Assembly: GCA_903910555.1 (NCBI GenBank)
Contig: CAIVZZ010000029.1
Coordinates: forward strand, 124,001 to 188,000
DNA from: an uncultured Gemmatimonadota bacterium
Lineage (GTDB): Bacteria; Gemmatimonadota; Gemmatimonadetes; Gemmatimonadales; Gemmatimonadaceae
DNA: 64,000 nt
Direction: 5' to 3'
Shown: positions 25,347 to 35,163 of the stretch, piece by piece
Layout: every line of letters begins with the position of its first letter
Numbering within the stretch: the first letter of the stretch is position 1
Program-made: the position numbers and the translations under genes
Notes under the pieces: generated by a model
The model's database searches: none
Told to the model about the DNA's origin: nothing
The model's input: the letters and a program-made list of their open reading frames with translations, nothing else

Positions 25347-26537
25347 ATGCAAGAAGCGATCACCGAGGAACCGACCGGGCCGTCTACTCAGTTCTGGAAG
25401 CGCCCGGAACAGGTCCTTCTCGATGCGGGAAAAGATGGCGAGCTGGTCATCGCCAAGATCCGCATCGCAGTAACCGGTGTGCTGCTCTTAGTCCCCATCG
25501 CCGGAAACATCGAGGCTGCTAACGCCGGCCGGCCCCTTCATTGGATCGGCCTGATCGTCACCTTCGCGGCCTTCGCGCTTTCGTGGGGAATCCTGCTGAT
25601 GGTCTCGCAGGATCGGCGGCAGCGGTGGCTCCCGCTCGCGACCAGCCTCTTTGACGTTTCCTTCATCACGCTGACGCAGCTGCTCTACGCGTTCGCGGTG
25701 AACCCGCTGGTCCTGCTCAACAACAGACTCACCTTCGATACCTACTTCGTTGCGCTCGTTGGAACCTGTCTTCGCTTTGACCGACGCGTCGCGCTGATTG
25801 CCGGCCTCACCGCAATCGCGCAATTCCTTCTCTCCGTCATTTTCGTCGCGCACCACTTCGACGTCGCAGCAATCGGCGACGTTGCCGGCTACGGGCGCTT
25901 CCAGTGGTCCGATCAGTTCTCGCGCGTCGTCCTGCTCGGCGCGGTGACCGCGCTGAATGTGTTCATCGTCAGCGGTCTGCAGCATCAGCGCCGCCTCTCG
26001 AACGCAGACGCGCTCACCGGCGCATTCAACCGGCGTTTCCTCGATCACTATCTGCGGAACGAACTCGCGCGCGCGACACGCCATAAAAGTTCGCTCGCCG
26101 TCGCGCTGGTGGATGTCGATCACTTCAAGCGCTTGAACGATGATTTCGGGCACGCCGCCGGTGACCGCGTGCTGCGCCACATCGCGCAGGCACTTGAAAC
26201 CGCCGTGCGCCGCACCGATCTCGTTGCGCGTTACGGTGGCGAGGAGTTTGTCGTTGTGCTCCCCGAATCGAACGCCGACCAGGCGATGATGCGCATGGAG
26301 CGCATTCGCGAGGCGATCGCCAGCAGCGCACTTCCGCTCGACAAGCACAAGGCGCGCAGTTCGACGCCGAATATGAAAGTCACGATCAGCGTCGGCATCG
26401 CGAGCTGGCCGGACGACGGTCAGCTGTCGACTGAACTCATTGCATCCGCCGACCGCCGCATGTACGAAGCCAAGAAGCGCGGGCGAAATCTGTGCGTGGG
26501 ACCGGCCGCCGCGGCGCTGACCGGCGACGGCGGGTGA
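25347..26537 (+). CDS. Membrane diguanylate cyclase, second of a tandem pair
   Basis: The 396-residue paralogue of the preceding protein shares the block QRWLPLATSLFDVSFITLT in its membrane region and nearly all GGDEF motifs: VDVDHFKRLNDDFGH, inhibitory RxxD at 288-291 and GGEEF at 297-301. Differences cluster at the N terminus, in the loop around residues 160-190 and after residue 320, so the two may sense different cues. The gene should make c-di-GMP at the inner membrane. Its TGA overlaps the GTG start of the aldo/keto reductase, so those two genes are probably cotranscribed. Confidence 0.93.
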   Translation: MQEAITEEPTGPSTQFWKRPEQVLLDAGKDGELVIAKIRIAVTGVLLLVPIAGNIEAANAGRPLHWIGLIVTFAAFALSWGILLMVSQDRRQRWLPLATSLFDVSFITLTQLLYAFAVNPLVLLNNRLTFDTYFVALVGTCLRFDRRVALIAGLTAIAQFLLSVIFVAHHFDVAAIGDVAGYGRFQWSDQFSRVVLLGAVTALNVFIVSGLQHQRRLSNADALTGAFNRRFLDHYLRNELARATRHKSSLAVALVDVDHFKRLNDDFGHAAGDRVLRHIAQALETAVRRTDLVARYGGEEFVVVLPESNADQAMMRMERIREAIASSALPLDKHKARSSTPNMKVTISVGIASWPDDGQLSTELIASADRRMYEAKKRGRNLCVGPAAAALTGDGG

Positions 26538-27373
26538 CCGATACGGTGAGCGCCGGCCTCCCGACGCGTGTGATTCCGTCGAGCGGCGAGGCGATTCCGG
26601 TCGTCGGGCTCGGCACATGGTCTGGCTTCGATGTGCCACCCGGCTCCGCACGGTACGCCGGGTTGGCGGGCGTTCTCGGAGAGCTGTTCTCCGCCGGCGG
26701 CAGCGTGATCGACAGCTCGCCGATGTACGCGCGATCCGAAACGACGATCGGTGAACTGCTCGCCGCGGATCCGCCGCGGACAAAACCATTTCTCGCCACG
26801 AAAGTGTGGACCACCGGGCGCGACGCCGGAATCGCCGAGATGCAGCGCTCTCTCGACTTGCTCGGGGTTGCTTGCGTCGATCTGATGCAGATCCACAATC
26901 TGCTCGACTGGCGCACACACCTCGCGACGCTGCGCGAGTGGAAGCAGCGCGGCACGGTGCGCTACGTGGGAGTCACGCATTACAAGGCGGCAGCCCACGC
27001 AGAACTCGAGGCTGTGATGCGTGCCGAATCCCTCGACTTTGTTCAGGTGAATTATTCGCTGATCGAGCCGGACGCCGCCGATCGCATTCTTCCGCTCGCA
27101 GCCGATCGCGGAATCGCGGTGCTCGCGAACCGGCCGTTCGGAGAGGCCTCGCTCGCCAAGCGCGTCAAAGGCCGCGCGCTCCCGGCATGGGCCGCCGAAG
27201 CGGGCGCGCATACGTGGAACGATCTCGCGATTGCGTTCGCGTTGTCGCACCCGGCCGTGACGTGCACCATTCCCGGCACGGCGAACACGGACCATATGCG
27301 GGCGAACACCGCTTCGGCGCGCATCAAGCTCTCGGATTCGCAGCAGCACGAGCTGGTCGCGCTGCTGCGCTGA
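26534..27373 (+). CDS. Aldo/keto reductase
   Basis: The start is the GTG at 26534 overlapping the TGA of the second cyclase; an in-frame upstream ATG at 26492 lies deep in that gene. The 279-residue protein has the family tetrad: D and Y in VIDSSPMYARSE, K in FLATKVWTTGRD and H in LMQIHNLLDW. Later blocks FVQVNYSLIEPDA and CTIPGTANTDHM match the NADPH-binding face. It is a cytoplasmic NADPH-dependent carbonyl reductase of unknown substrate. The length is slightly short for the family (about 300), mainly at the C terminus. It converges with the M20 peptidase, 10 bp apart. Confidence 0.88.
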   Translation: MTDTVSAGLPTRVIPSSGEAIPVVGLGTWSGFDVPPGSARYAGLAGVLGELFSAGGSVIDSSPMYARSETTIGELLAADPPRTKPFLATKVWTTGRDAGIAEMQRSLDLLGVACVDLMQIHNLLDWRTHLATLREWKQRGTVRYVGVTHYKAAAHAELEAVMRAESLDFVQVNYSLIEPDAADRILPLAADRGIAVLANRPFGEASLAKRVKGRALPAWAAEAGAHTWNDLAIAFALSHPAVTCTIPGTANTDHMRANTASARIKLSDSQQHELVALLR

Positions 27374-27383
27374 TTCACGACCG

Positions 27384-28934
27384 CTACGGCACAACCCCGC
27401 TCCACGCCGGCCCGAGGCGCGTCATCAGCGCCGCGAACACTTCAATGCCGTCATAAAGATTCTGAACGCGGACGTTTTCATCTTTCGCATGCTGATTGTC
27501 GTCGTGATTCACGGTCGGCACGATGATCAGCGGGACCTTCAGCGCCGCTTCAAAAATATCAATCGGCAGACTGCCGCCCATCATTGGCACGGCGAACACC
27601 GGCGATCCCGTCGCCTCTGATATCACGCTGCGGATCGCCTTGGAGATCGGCAGATCCATCGACGTTTTCACCACCGGTGCACCAGCGCCCCACGCGAGCC
27701 GCATCACCTTCGGGTGATTCAAGCGCACGGAATCCGCGGGCTCGTCGTGCACGAGAAACCATCCCCGTGCGCGCAAATGCGCTTCAACCAGATCGCGCAC
27801 ATGCGCCGGCGTTTGGTTTGGGACGAGCCTGAAGTCGATTGACGCACTGGCATCTGTAGGAATCGAGTTCGACGCGAGCGCGCCGACCTGCCCCGACCGA
27901 ATCCCCCGGAGATTCACAGCGGGCAACAGTATCCGCTCGGCGAGCAGCGCGTTGTTCGCCTCGCTCCCGCCGAGCAGCAGCTCGCGGCGCAGATCGGCAT
28001 CGATCACCGGCAGCGCGCGAATCGCCGCGCGGTCAGTGGCCGAGATCGGCGGAACGTCGTCGAGGAAATGATCGATCAGTATGCGCCCGTCGCCGCTGCG
28101 CATCGATGCAATCGCGTCGGTCAGCAGCACGCCGGGATTCGGCGCCCAATTGCCGTAGTGACCGCTATGAAGCGCATGCGACGGACCGTACACCGTCATT
28201 TCGACGCTCATGTCGCCGCGCGCGCCAAACACGACCTGCATTTTGCGGCTCTGATGCACCGGCGAATCGGCAAAGAGCCAGACGTCCGCGCGGAGCAGCG
28301 CATTCTCGCGCTCGAGAATCGCACCCACGTGCGCCGATCCCGCCTCTTCTTCGCCATCGAAGAAAAACTTGATGTTCACTGTCGGCTTGTTGCCGGTCGC
28401 GCGCAATGCGTCGACGGCGAACAGCATCGCGACGAGCGGCCCTTTGTCGTCGGCCGAGCCCCTGCCGTACAAGCGAAACTCAGGATCCACACGCCCCGCC
28501 GTCGGGATTGGCTGAACGGCGCCGAGTGATCCGTCAGCCCCGGGGCGCGCGCGCAGCGTCGGCTGAAAGGGCGGCGTCACCCAATCGGCGACAACCACCG
28601 GCTGGCCATCATAGTGTGCGTACAAACCAATCGTCCGCGTCGCACCCGGCGTCTTGATCTCTCCGAACACGGCCGGCGGCGCGTCGCCGTTGTCCAATAT
28701 CTTCGCGCTGATGCCGCGCCGTTCGAGCATCGCGCGAATTGTTTCCGCGTTCTTGAGAATATTCGCGTGATCGCGCGCCACGTCAGGAATCGCGACGAGG
28801 TCGGCAAGCTCACGTACTATTTCCGCCTCGTGCTGCTCTCGCCACGCGCGAACCGCGGGAGTGACCGATTGCGCGAACGCGAATTTGAACGGCACGCACG
28901 CGAGCAGCGCCGCGCCTACCAGCTTCAACCGCAT
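27384..28934 (-). CDS. Secreted M20-family metallopeptidase
   Basis: Started at 28934, the protein has 516 residues and a signal peptide (KLVGAALLACVPFKFAFAQS). M20 motifs are intact: GLYAHYDGQPVV (first zinc His and catalytic Asp), RGSADDKGPL (bridging Asp), FDGEEEAGSAH (catalytic Glu and zinc Glu) and NHDDNQHAKDENV (C-terminal zinc His). A central dimerisation domain carries HALHSGHYGNWAPNP. This is the carnosinase/dipeptidase-like branch. Export suggests that short peptides are cut in the periplasm. The start is two bases after the TAG of the M28 gene, so the two peptidases form one operon. Confidence 0.92.
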   Translation of the reverse strand: MRLKLVGAALLACVPFKFAFAQSVTPAVRAWREQHEAEIVRELADLVAIPDVARDHANILKNAETIRAMLERRGISAKILDNGDAPPAVFGEIKTPGATRTIGLYAHYDGQPVVVADWVTPPFQPTLRARPGADGSLGAVQPIPTAGRVDPEFRLYGRGSADDKGPLVAMLFAVDALRATGNKPTVNIKFFFDGEEEAGSAHVGAILERENALLRADVWLFADSPVHQSRKMQVVFGARGDMSVEMTVYGPSHALHSGHYGNWAPNPGVLLTDAIASMRSGDGRILIDHFLDDVPPISATDRAAIRALPVIDADLRRELLLGGSEANNALLAERILLPAVNLRGIRSGQVGALASNSIPTDASASIDFRLVPNQTPAHVRDLVEAHLRARGWFLVHDEPADSVRLNHPKVMRLAWGAGAPVVKTSMDLPISKAIRSVISEATGSPVFAVPMMGGSLPIDIFEAALKVPLIIVPTVNHDDNQHAKDENVRVQNLYDGIEVFAALMTRLGPAWSGVVP

Positions 28935-28936
28935 CC

Positions 28937-30475
28937 CTATCGCTCCAACTTGAATCCCGGATCGATCCCCGGTCGCTTCGCCGCGTTCGCCGCGATCCAT
29001 CCGGTCATGTACATCCACTTCGTCATGTGCGTGAGCTTCGGATAATTGATCGCCTCCGGCTTGTCGCGCGGCGTGTGATAGTCGGGGTGAAGATTCGTGC
29101 TGAAGAAAAGTGCGGGCACGTTCAATCGCGCGTACGGGACATGATCGCTGCGAAAGTACCACCCCTCGGGATGCGTCGGCCGATCCCAGAGCGAGTCGAT
29201 GATGAACTTCCCTGTCGCCCCACTGGCTTCCATCGCCATTTGTACCAAATCGCTCGAGTTGCGATGCGGCGGCTGCGATCCGAGCAATGCAGCAGAATCC
29301 GGATTGTTGCGGCCGATCATATCGCCGTTGAGAACGGCGACGATGCTCTGCAGCGGCACCACCGGATGCTGCGCGTGATAGCGCGAACCGAGCAGGCCAC
29401 GCTCTTCGGCACCGTGAAATACAAAGAGTGCAGAACGCTTGCCCGGCTGCTTCACAAAGGCGCGTGCGATCGCGAGCAGTGCAACGCTCGTACTGCCGTT
29501 GTCATCAGCGCCGCTCCAGGTGGAGTCGCCGTTGATCGCGTAGCGCACTCCATCGTGATCCTGATGCGAGCTGAACAGCACATACTCGTCGCGAAGTTTC
29601 GGATCCGTGCCGCGCACGACGCCGATGATATTCACTGACGGCGATTCGAAGCTCTCGAGGTGGAGATGAACCTCAACATTGTGTCCGTTGTCGCGGAACA
29701 TGTTCAGCGCTGAGCGATGCACAAACAACACCGGCGCGCCAGTGGTACGCGGCGCGGGCGGCGGATTTGCCGTCACCGCGTTCCGTGGCGCACCGCCGAT
29801 CACATCGTACGCACCGCGCTCCTGAATCTTCCAGACGCCGTCGTAGGCGATCTCGGCGACGGAGTCCGCCACGATGATCACGCCCGCGGCGCCGCGGCGC
29901 GTGAGGGCGTTCCCCTGCGCAGTGATCGAGGCGCGCGCGTAGCGATACTCGTAGCTGTTCGTGGTCGAACGCAGCGCCGCGGTCGGCGGCAGCATCGTCA
30001 CGACGGCGATTTTTCCTCTCACATCAACTGTCGTGTCATGCCCGTCGCCTACGAACAGCGTTTGCGCGGTAACGTCGCTCCCCAGATTCGACGTCGGTGA
30101 AATCTCCGTCCAGAGCGTCAGTGCTTTGCCATCGAGTGTGACCGAACTCGAAATGGTCGAGATGCGCGTGCGGCGCATGTTCCACCATTGGAAGTACGAG
30201 CCGTCCTCACCCTTTGGCGCGACACCGATCGCCCGGAACTGATCGGCGATCCACATCGACGCGCGCATCTCGTCAATCGTGCCGGCCTCGCGGCCATGCA
30301 TGGAGTCTCCGCCGAGCAAATACAAGTCGCGCTTGAGATCCGATTCCTTGATAGCCGAGATTGCGGCCGGAACCGCAATGACCGACTTGGATGCGCTCTT
30401 TGGCGCCTGTGCCGCGAGAGGCGCGGCTGATGCGATTAGCGCGAGCGCGCAGAGGCGTTGCAATATTGTTTTCAT
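28937..30475 (-). CDS. Secreted M28-family metallopeptidase
   Basis: I start the gene at 30475, preceded by AGGAGAA at normal distance and followed by a signal peptide (LQRLCALALIASAAPLAAQA). The longer frame to 30856 would run through the divergent GH31 gene. The 512-residue protein has the PA-like insert (about 130-270) and the M28 zinc motifs SSHQDHDG, SGADDNGS, FHGAEERGLLGS, LNGDMIGRN and LHPDYHTPRDK. Unlike the M28 genes at 13787 and 38396 it has no glycine-arginine tract. It leads into the M20 gene with a 2-bp gap. It should trim peptides outside the cytoplasm. Confidence 0.92.
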   Translation of the reverse strand: MKTILQRLCALALIASAAPLAAQAPKSASKSVIAVPAAISAIKESDLKRDLYLLGGDSMHGREAGTIDEMRASMWIADQFRAIGVAPKGEDGSYFQWWNMRRTRISTISSSVTLDGKALTLWTEISPTSNLGSDVTAQTLFVGDGHDTTVDVRGKIAVVTMLPPTAALRSTTNSYEYRYARASITAQGNALTRRGAAGVIIVADSVAEIAYDGVWKIQERGAYDVIGGAPRNAVTANPPPAPRTTGAPVLFVHRSALNMFRDNGHNVEVHLHLESFESPSVNIIGVVRGTDPKLRDEYVLFSSHQDHDGVRYAINGDSTWSGADDNGSTSVALLAIARAFVKQPGKRSALFVFHGAEERGLLGSRYHAQHPVVPLQSIVAVLNGDMIGRNNPDSAALLGSQPPHRNSSDLVQMAMEASGATGKFIIDSLWDRPTHPEGWYFRSDHVPYARLNVPALFFSTNLHPDYHTPRDKPEAINYPKLTHMTKWMYMTGWIAANAAKRPGIDPGFKLER

Positions 30476-30526
30476 AGACAGAAACGTTCTCCTGCGCAGC
30501 CCTCCCCGCAAGGACAGCCCCGACCA

Positions 30527-32797
30527 ATGCCCGCTCACCTTTCCCGGCGCGACGCCCTCAAACAACTCGGCGCCGCCGGCGTCGCTCTCACCGTCGGGCC
30601 CCATGTCGGCCCGCACGTCTTTGGCGGCGGACCCGACGGCATCACCATCGCGGGGCAGCGCGTGGAAATCGAGATTGCATCCGTCAGCGCCGTAACGGTA
30701 CGCATCACCGTGCGGCCGGTGCGCGACGGACACACGACGCCCGTCCCGGCGACGGGCGAACTCGTAGAACAAAGCCCCGGGAAAATCGTCGCGCACGGCG
30801 CGCAGACCGTGTCGCTCAAGCACGTGAGAGCGGGAGATCTCGTCGTGAAGTTCCACGAAGGACCGCCGACGATCGTGGTCGAGACCAAGGGCGGGTCACT
30901 CGTTCAGCGGCTGACCTTCGACACGGTCGAACCCGGCATGTCGTTCATTCTGCCGACCGGACCGTTGCTCGGCCTCGGAGAAGGAGGTCCGCAGTTCGAT
31001 CGAAAGGGCATCACCGACAAAATGATCATCGGCCAGGGCGGCTACCACCTCGCGACGCACGGCACGCGCGCGCCGGTGCAGTGGCTCGTTGGCACCGACG
31101 GCTGGGCGATGTTCATCCACCAGCCGTACGGCGCGTTCGATTTTACCGGCACCGAGGGAAAGTTCAGTCCGCGCGCGGCAACTGCCCTGCCGCTGCAAAT
31201 GTTTGTGGTTGCGTCGCGCGATCCGAAAGTCATCATGCGCGAGTATGCGCGCATCACCGGATTCGCAGAGCTTCCGGCGCTATGGACCCTCGGGTACCAG
31301 CAGTCGCACCGCACCCTCGCCGGCCCCGAGGAGATCCTCGGAATCGCGAAAACATTTCGCGAGAAGAAGCTGCCGTGCGACACGCTGATCTACCTCGGGA
31401 CGGAATTCACACCCTCGGGCTGGAATACGCGCAACGGAGAGTTCACCTGGCATCCAACCAACTTTCCGAATCCCGCATCGATGCTTGCGGAGTTGCACGC
31501 CGAGCATTTCAAAGTTGTGATGCACATTGTCATTGAAGGGCACACGCTGACCGGCGGCGTGAACGATCCGTGCACCGCCCCGCCGTTGCCGAGTGGCCGC
31601 ACGCCCGATAACAAATGGCCGCCGGACAGGCAGGTCTCCTGCTACTGGCCGTACCACAAGCCGCTGATGGACATCGGCGTGGATGGATGGTGGCCCGATC
31701 AGGGCGACGGCTTTGACGGCCCATCAGAGCTGAACCGGCATCGCATGTATTGGGAGGGAACGCAGCTCTATCATCCCAACGAGCGGCCGTTTGCGCTGCA
31801 TCGCAACGCGTCTGCGGGTGTGCAGCGCTTCGGTGGATTCATCTGGTCAGGAGATATCCAGTCGCGCTGGGAAACACTGAAGACACATGTGCCCGTTGCG
31901 ATCAACACGGGGCTGTCCGGTCTCCCGTATTGGGGCACTGACATTGGCGGATTTTATCCAACAGCCGATTACACCGGCGAATTGTTTGTGCGCTGGTTCC
32001 AGTTCGCCGCGTTCTGCCCGCTCTTTCGTTCACACGGCCGAAACTGGCATCTGCATTTGCCATGGGGCTGGGATGGCGGCGACGGCGGTCCGAGCGAGGT
32101 GAACAACTACAAGGCCGATCCCGCGGAGATGCACGACAAGGAGGTCGAGCCGATCTGCAAGAAATATCTCGAGCTGCGTTATCAGTTGATGCCGTATCTG
32201 TACACGGCCGTTCGCGATTGCACCAAGACCGGTCTGCCGATCATGCGTTCTCTTTGGCTGCACTATCCCGATGATCCCGCTGCAGTTGCGCGCGGCGATC
32301 AATACATGTGGGGTGCGGACATGCTTGTTGCGCCCGTCGTGGAGAAAGGCGCGACGTCGCGGATGTTGTATCTGCCCCGTGGGCTTTGGCACGACTACTG
32401 GACCGGCGAGCGTGTGAATGGCGGCCGTGAGATCACACGCGCCGTTGACCTCGCCACCACGCCGCTCTACGTGCGCGCGGGCGCGATCATTCCCATGGGA
32501 CCGGTGAAGCAGTACACCAGCGAGCCGAGCGACGAGCCGCTGACGATGGTCGTGTATCCGGGTGCGGACGGCGAATCGCACTGGTACGAAGACGACGGAA
32601 AGAGCTTTGATTACCGGCACGGAGAATCGATGAGCGCGGTAATGACATGGCACGACAAATCGCGGCGCCTATCGATTCGGCTCGCAACGGGATCGAGATT
32701 CATCGGGGCGCCGCGACGCATCTCCGTTCGCGTCGCCGGATCGACCACGTCGAAGTCCGCGGTATTTACCGGACACGAGCTCAGTCTTACGCTCTAG
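30527..32797 (+). CDS. Exported glycoside hydrolase family 31 enzyme
   Basis: Started at 30527 the protein has 756 residues, with a Tat-type signal (HLSRRDALKQLGAAGVALTVG). The N-terminal beta-sandwich (about 40-230) precedes a TIM barrel. The nucleophile is probably D391 in DGWWPDQGDGFD and the acid/base D443 in WSGDIQSRWETL, both in standard GH31 settings. GLPYWGTDIGGF and the later QYMWGADMLVAPVVEKGA blocks are also typical. The C-terminal beta domain holds YPGADGESHWYEDDG. GH31 includes alpha-glucosidases and alpha-xylosidases; the specificity is open. It diverges from the M28/M20 operon with only 51 bp between starts. Confidence 0.92.
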   Translation: MPAHLSRRDALKQLGAAGVALTVGPHVGPHVFGGGPDGITIAGQRVEIEIASVSAVTVRITVRPVRDGHTTPVPATGELVEQSPGKIVAHGAQTVSLKHVRAGDLVVKFHEGPPTIVVETKGGSLVQRLTFDTVEPGMSFILPTGPLLGLGEGGPQFDRKGITDKMIIGQGGYHLATHGTRAPVQWLVGTDGWAMFIHQPYGAFDFTGTEGKFSPRAATALPLQMFVVASRDPKVIMREYARITGFAELPALWTLGYQQSHRTLAGPEEILGIAKTFREKKLPCDTLIYLGTEFTPSGWNTRNGEFTWHPTNFPNPASMLAELHAEHFKVVMHIVIEGHTLTGGVNDPCTAPPLPSGRTPDNKWPPDRQVSCYWPYHKPLMDIGVDGWWPDQGDGFDGPSELNRHRMYWEGTQLYHPNERPFALHRNASAGVQRFGGFIWSGDIQSRWETLKTHVPVAINTGLSGLPYWGTDIGGFYPTADYTGELFVRWFQFAAFCPLFRSHGRNWHLHLPWGWDGGDGGPSEVNNYKADPAEMHDKEVEPICKKYLELRYQLMPYLYTAVRDCTKTGLPIMRSLWLHYPDDPAAVARGDQYMWGADMLVAPVVEKGATSRMLYLPRGLWHDYWTGERVNGGREITRAVDLATTPLYVRAGAIIPMGPVKQYTSEPSDEPLTMVVYPGADGESHWYEDDGKSFDYRHGESMSAVMTWHDKSRRLSIRLATGSRFIGAPRRISVRVAGSTTSKSAVFTGHELSLTL

Positions 32798-32820
32798 TGA
32801 AAGCCGCGGAGTGCGCGGAG

Positions 32821-34926
32821 CTACACCAGGTTCGAGACTGATCCCGATCCTGCGAGAATCGCATGCACGGCATGCAAGAGCTCGCGATCGTCGAACGGTT
32901 TCTCGATGAACGCGCAGCCAGGCGAGGTTGTGTCGCGTTCGATCGCGGCGTCATGTGTATATCCCGACATGTACAGCACGCGAAGCCCGCCGTGCGTCCG
33001 CCTCAGCTCTGCCGCGAGCGCACTGCCGCGAATTCCTGGCATCACCACGTCCGTCACCAACAGGTCGATCACATCCATACGTTCGGCTTTCGCGAGCGCC
33101 GCCGCCGCATTTTCCGCCTCGACCACGTTATAGCCACTATGCGAGAGGATGTGGCGAACGATCCGCCGGAGCGCCGGCTCATCCTCCGCCACCAGCACGG
33201 TCTGACCGGATCCGCGTGTCTCGTGCCGATACGGCGTGCTGACTGATCCAACGGGTGGTGGCACGACTGCGCACGGCAGCGTGATGCCGAAACACGCGCC
33301 GTCGCCCGGTGCGCTCGTTACCTCGATCTCACCGCCCATCTGTCGAACGATCCCGTAGACGGTTGCGAGGCCAAGTCCGGTGCCCTTGCCAACGTCCTTG
33401 GTTGTAAAGAACGGCTCGAACATGTGCAGCTTGACGACGTCGTCGATGCCAACGCCTGAATCGGTAACGCGGAGCACGACCGTGTCGGGACGATCGCCGT
33501 GCGACGTGGCAATCGAGAGCCTGCCGCCGTTCGGCATCGCGTCGCGCGCGTTGACGGCGAGATTCATCAGGACTTGCTCCATCTGTCCCGTGTCACCGTG
33601 AACGGAGCCGAGGCCTTTCATCAAGTCTGTCGTGATCTCGACATCCTCGCCAAGCACGCGGCGGAGAAGTCCGAACACGCCCATGACAGTCGCGTTCAAG
33701 TCCAGCGTCACCATTGCGGGTGTTTGCTTTCGACTGAAGGTCAGCAGTTGCCGCGTAAGGCCCGCCGCTCGCTCACCGGCGGCACGAATCTCGTCGAGTG
33801 CTCCCGGCAGTTCATTCGGACTCTTGGCGCCATCGAGCATCCGCGCGTTCGCGATGATAATGGTCAGCAGGTTATTGAAGTCGTGCGCGATTCCGCCCGC
33901 GAGCCGCCCAACGGCTTCCATTTTCTGCGACTGGAGAAACTGCTCTTCGAGCTGCGCTCGATCGGTCACGTCGCGCAGCACCGCGACATAATGCTTGATG
34001 CCGCTGTCGCTCATGCCGAGCGGTGTCACGCCCCACTCGGCGACGAACTCCGAACCGTTACGCCGGTATTGCGTCACGCGCGACGCGGTCGACTGTCCTG
34101 AATCCAGCTGCACGCGTCCCCGTGCAGTTGACGCGTTGAATGAGGCGGGGCCGCTGATCAGCTTGCGAAGGTTCTCGCCGAGGAGTTCGTGCACGGCGTA
34201 CCCGGTGATCTTCGCTGCGACGGGGTTCGCGTAGACGACGATCGGGCCTTCACCCATCATCTCGCCGCCGAGAATAAATACACCTTCGGTCGTTCCCTCC
34301 ACGGCGGCCTCGAGCAGCATCAGTCGCTCGGCCCGGTCGATCGAGTCCGCGAGCAGCGCTTCACGAGCCGCCTCGAGTTCGGTGTTTTGTTGGAGCTGGA
34401 TCTCGAGCTCCTGGGCCTGCTCTTCGAGCTGAATGGCTTGCTCTTCGAGCGTCAGATTCAGTTCGCGCAGTTCCTCAACGCGCTCGTCCGCCGCGCGGCG
34501 TGCTGCGGCCTCAGCGGCGGCAGCGCGCGCTGCCTCGACTTGGGCTTCTTCGGCAGCACGGCGCGCGGTGAGATCGCGCGTCACCTTTGCGAAGCCGATG
34601 AGGTTGCCGTCGTCATCACGGAGGGCGGTGATCACGACGTTCGCCCAGAACTCTGACCCATCCTTGCGAACGCGCCATCCCTCTTGCTCGACGCGCCCTG
34701 TCGCAATCGCGGTTGCGAGCTCGGAGTCAGGCAATCCCGCAACGCGATCGCTCTCGCGATAAAACGCACTGAAGCTCCTGCCGATTATCTCGCTGGCTTC
34801 GTATTGCTTGAGCAGCCGCGCGCCTTCGTTCCAGCTCACAACATTGCCACGCTCGTCTAGCGCGAAAATGGCGTAGTCGCGAACGGTGTTTACTAATCGC
34901 TTGTACAGCTCAAGCGGAATCGGCAT
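32821..34926 (-). CDS. Cytoplasmic hybrid histidine kinase, PAS-coil-PAS-HisKA-HATPase-REC
   Basis: The 701-residue kinase has no membrane segment. PAS1 spans residues 1-122. A long Ala/Glu/Arg coiled coil follows (about 122-200). PAS2 covers 205-325. The HisKA block has phosphoacceptor H348 (GGIAHDFNN). HATPase motifs are [17 protein letters not shown] and [13 protein letters not shown] (about 455-535). The C-terminal receiver (575-695) keeps the acidic pair in VAEDEP, phosphoacceptor D626 (LVTDVVMPG), SGYT and the lysine in IEKPF. It belongs to the PAS/Fix-like group that senses soluble signals or redox state. There is no adjacent response regulator, so the output is unknown. A GGGAG lies just before the ATG at 34926. 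Confidence 0.93.
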   Translation of the reverse strand: MPIPLELYKRLVNTVRDYAIFALDERGNVVSWNEGARLLKQYEASEIIGRSFSAFYRESDRVAGLPDSELATAIATGRVEQEGWRVRKDGSEFWANVVITALRDDDGNLIGFAKVTRDLTARRAAEEAQVEAARAAAAEAAARRAADERVEELRELNLTLEEQAIQLEEQAQELEIQLQQNTELEAAREALLADSIDRAERLMLLEAAVEGTTEGVFILGGEMMGEGPIVVYANPVAAKITGYAVHELLGENLRKLISGPASFNASTARGRVQLDSGQSTASRVTQYRRNGSEFVAEWGVTPLGMSDSGIKHYVAVLRDVTDRAQLEEQFLQSQKMEAVGRLAGGIAHDFNNLLTIIIANARMLDGAKSPNELPGALDEIRAAGERAAGLTRQLLTFSRKQTPAMVTLDLNATVMGVFGLLRRVLGEDVEITTDLMKGLGSVHGDTGQMEQVLMNLAVNARDAMPNGGRLSIATSHGDRPDTVVLRVTDSGVGIDDVVKLHMFEPFFTTKDVGKGTGLGLATVYGIVRQMGGEIEVTSAPGDGACFGITLPCAVVPPPVGSVSTPYRHETRGSGQTVLVAEDEPALRRIVRHILSHSGYNVVEAENAAAALAKAERMDVIDLLVTDVVMPGIRGSALAAELRRTHGGLRVLYMSGYTHDAAIERDTTSPGCAFIEKPFDDRELLHAVHAILAGSGSVSNLV

Positions 34927-35163
34927 CGATGGCTCCCGTTTTGATCATACGAGGCCGTTGAGCGCACCGCGAGTGGTGCCGACGACATTGCGCCATCTGC
35001 ACGAGAGTGGCTCGACCACTGCGGACGGTGGCGCCATGACAGTTACATGAAGTCGCAGATCATCCGACATGCGTTCACAACAAAAGACGGGGCATGCACC
35101 GAACCGGTGCACGCCCCGTCTTTTCTCTCCTGTTCCTCGGTCTTCGGTCCTCGGCTTCCGTCC
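34927..35163. other. Intergenic region
   Basis: This 237-bp gap between two minus-strand genes holds the kinase leader next to 34926 and a strong hairpin at 35082-35124. I see no open reading frame of credible composition and no copy of the dispersed repeat. Confidence 0.7.
35082..35124 (-). terminator. Intrinsic terminator of the S9 peptidase gene
   Basis: A long inverted repeat (AAAAGACGGGGC at one end, GCCCCGTCTTTT at the other, continuing as TGCACCG/CGGTGCA with one mismatch) ends in TTTT when read on the minus strand. It lies 40 bp past the S9 stop. The symmetric A and T tails would allow function in both directions, but no plus-strand gene precedes it. Confidence 0.85.
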
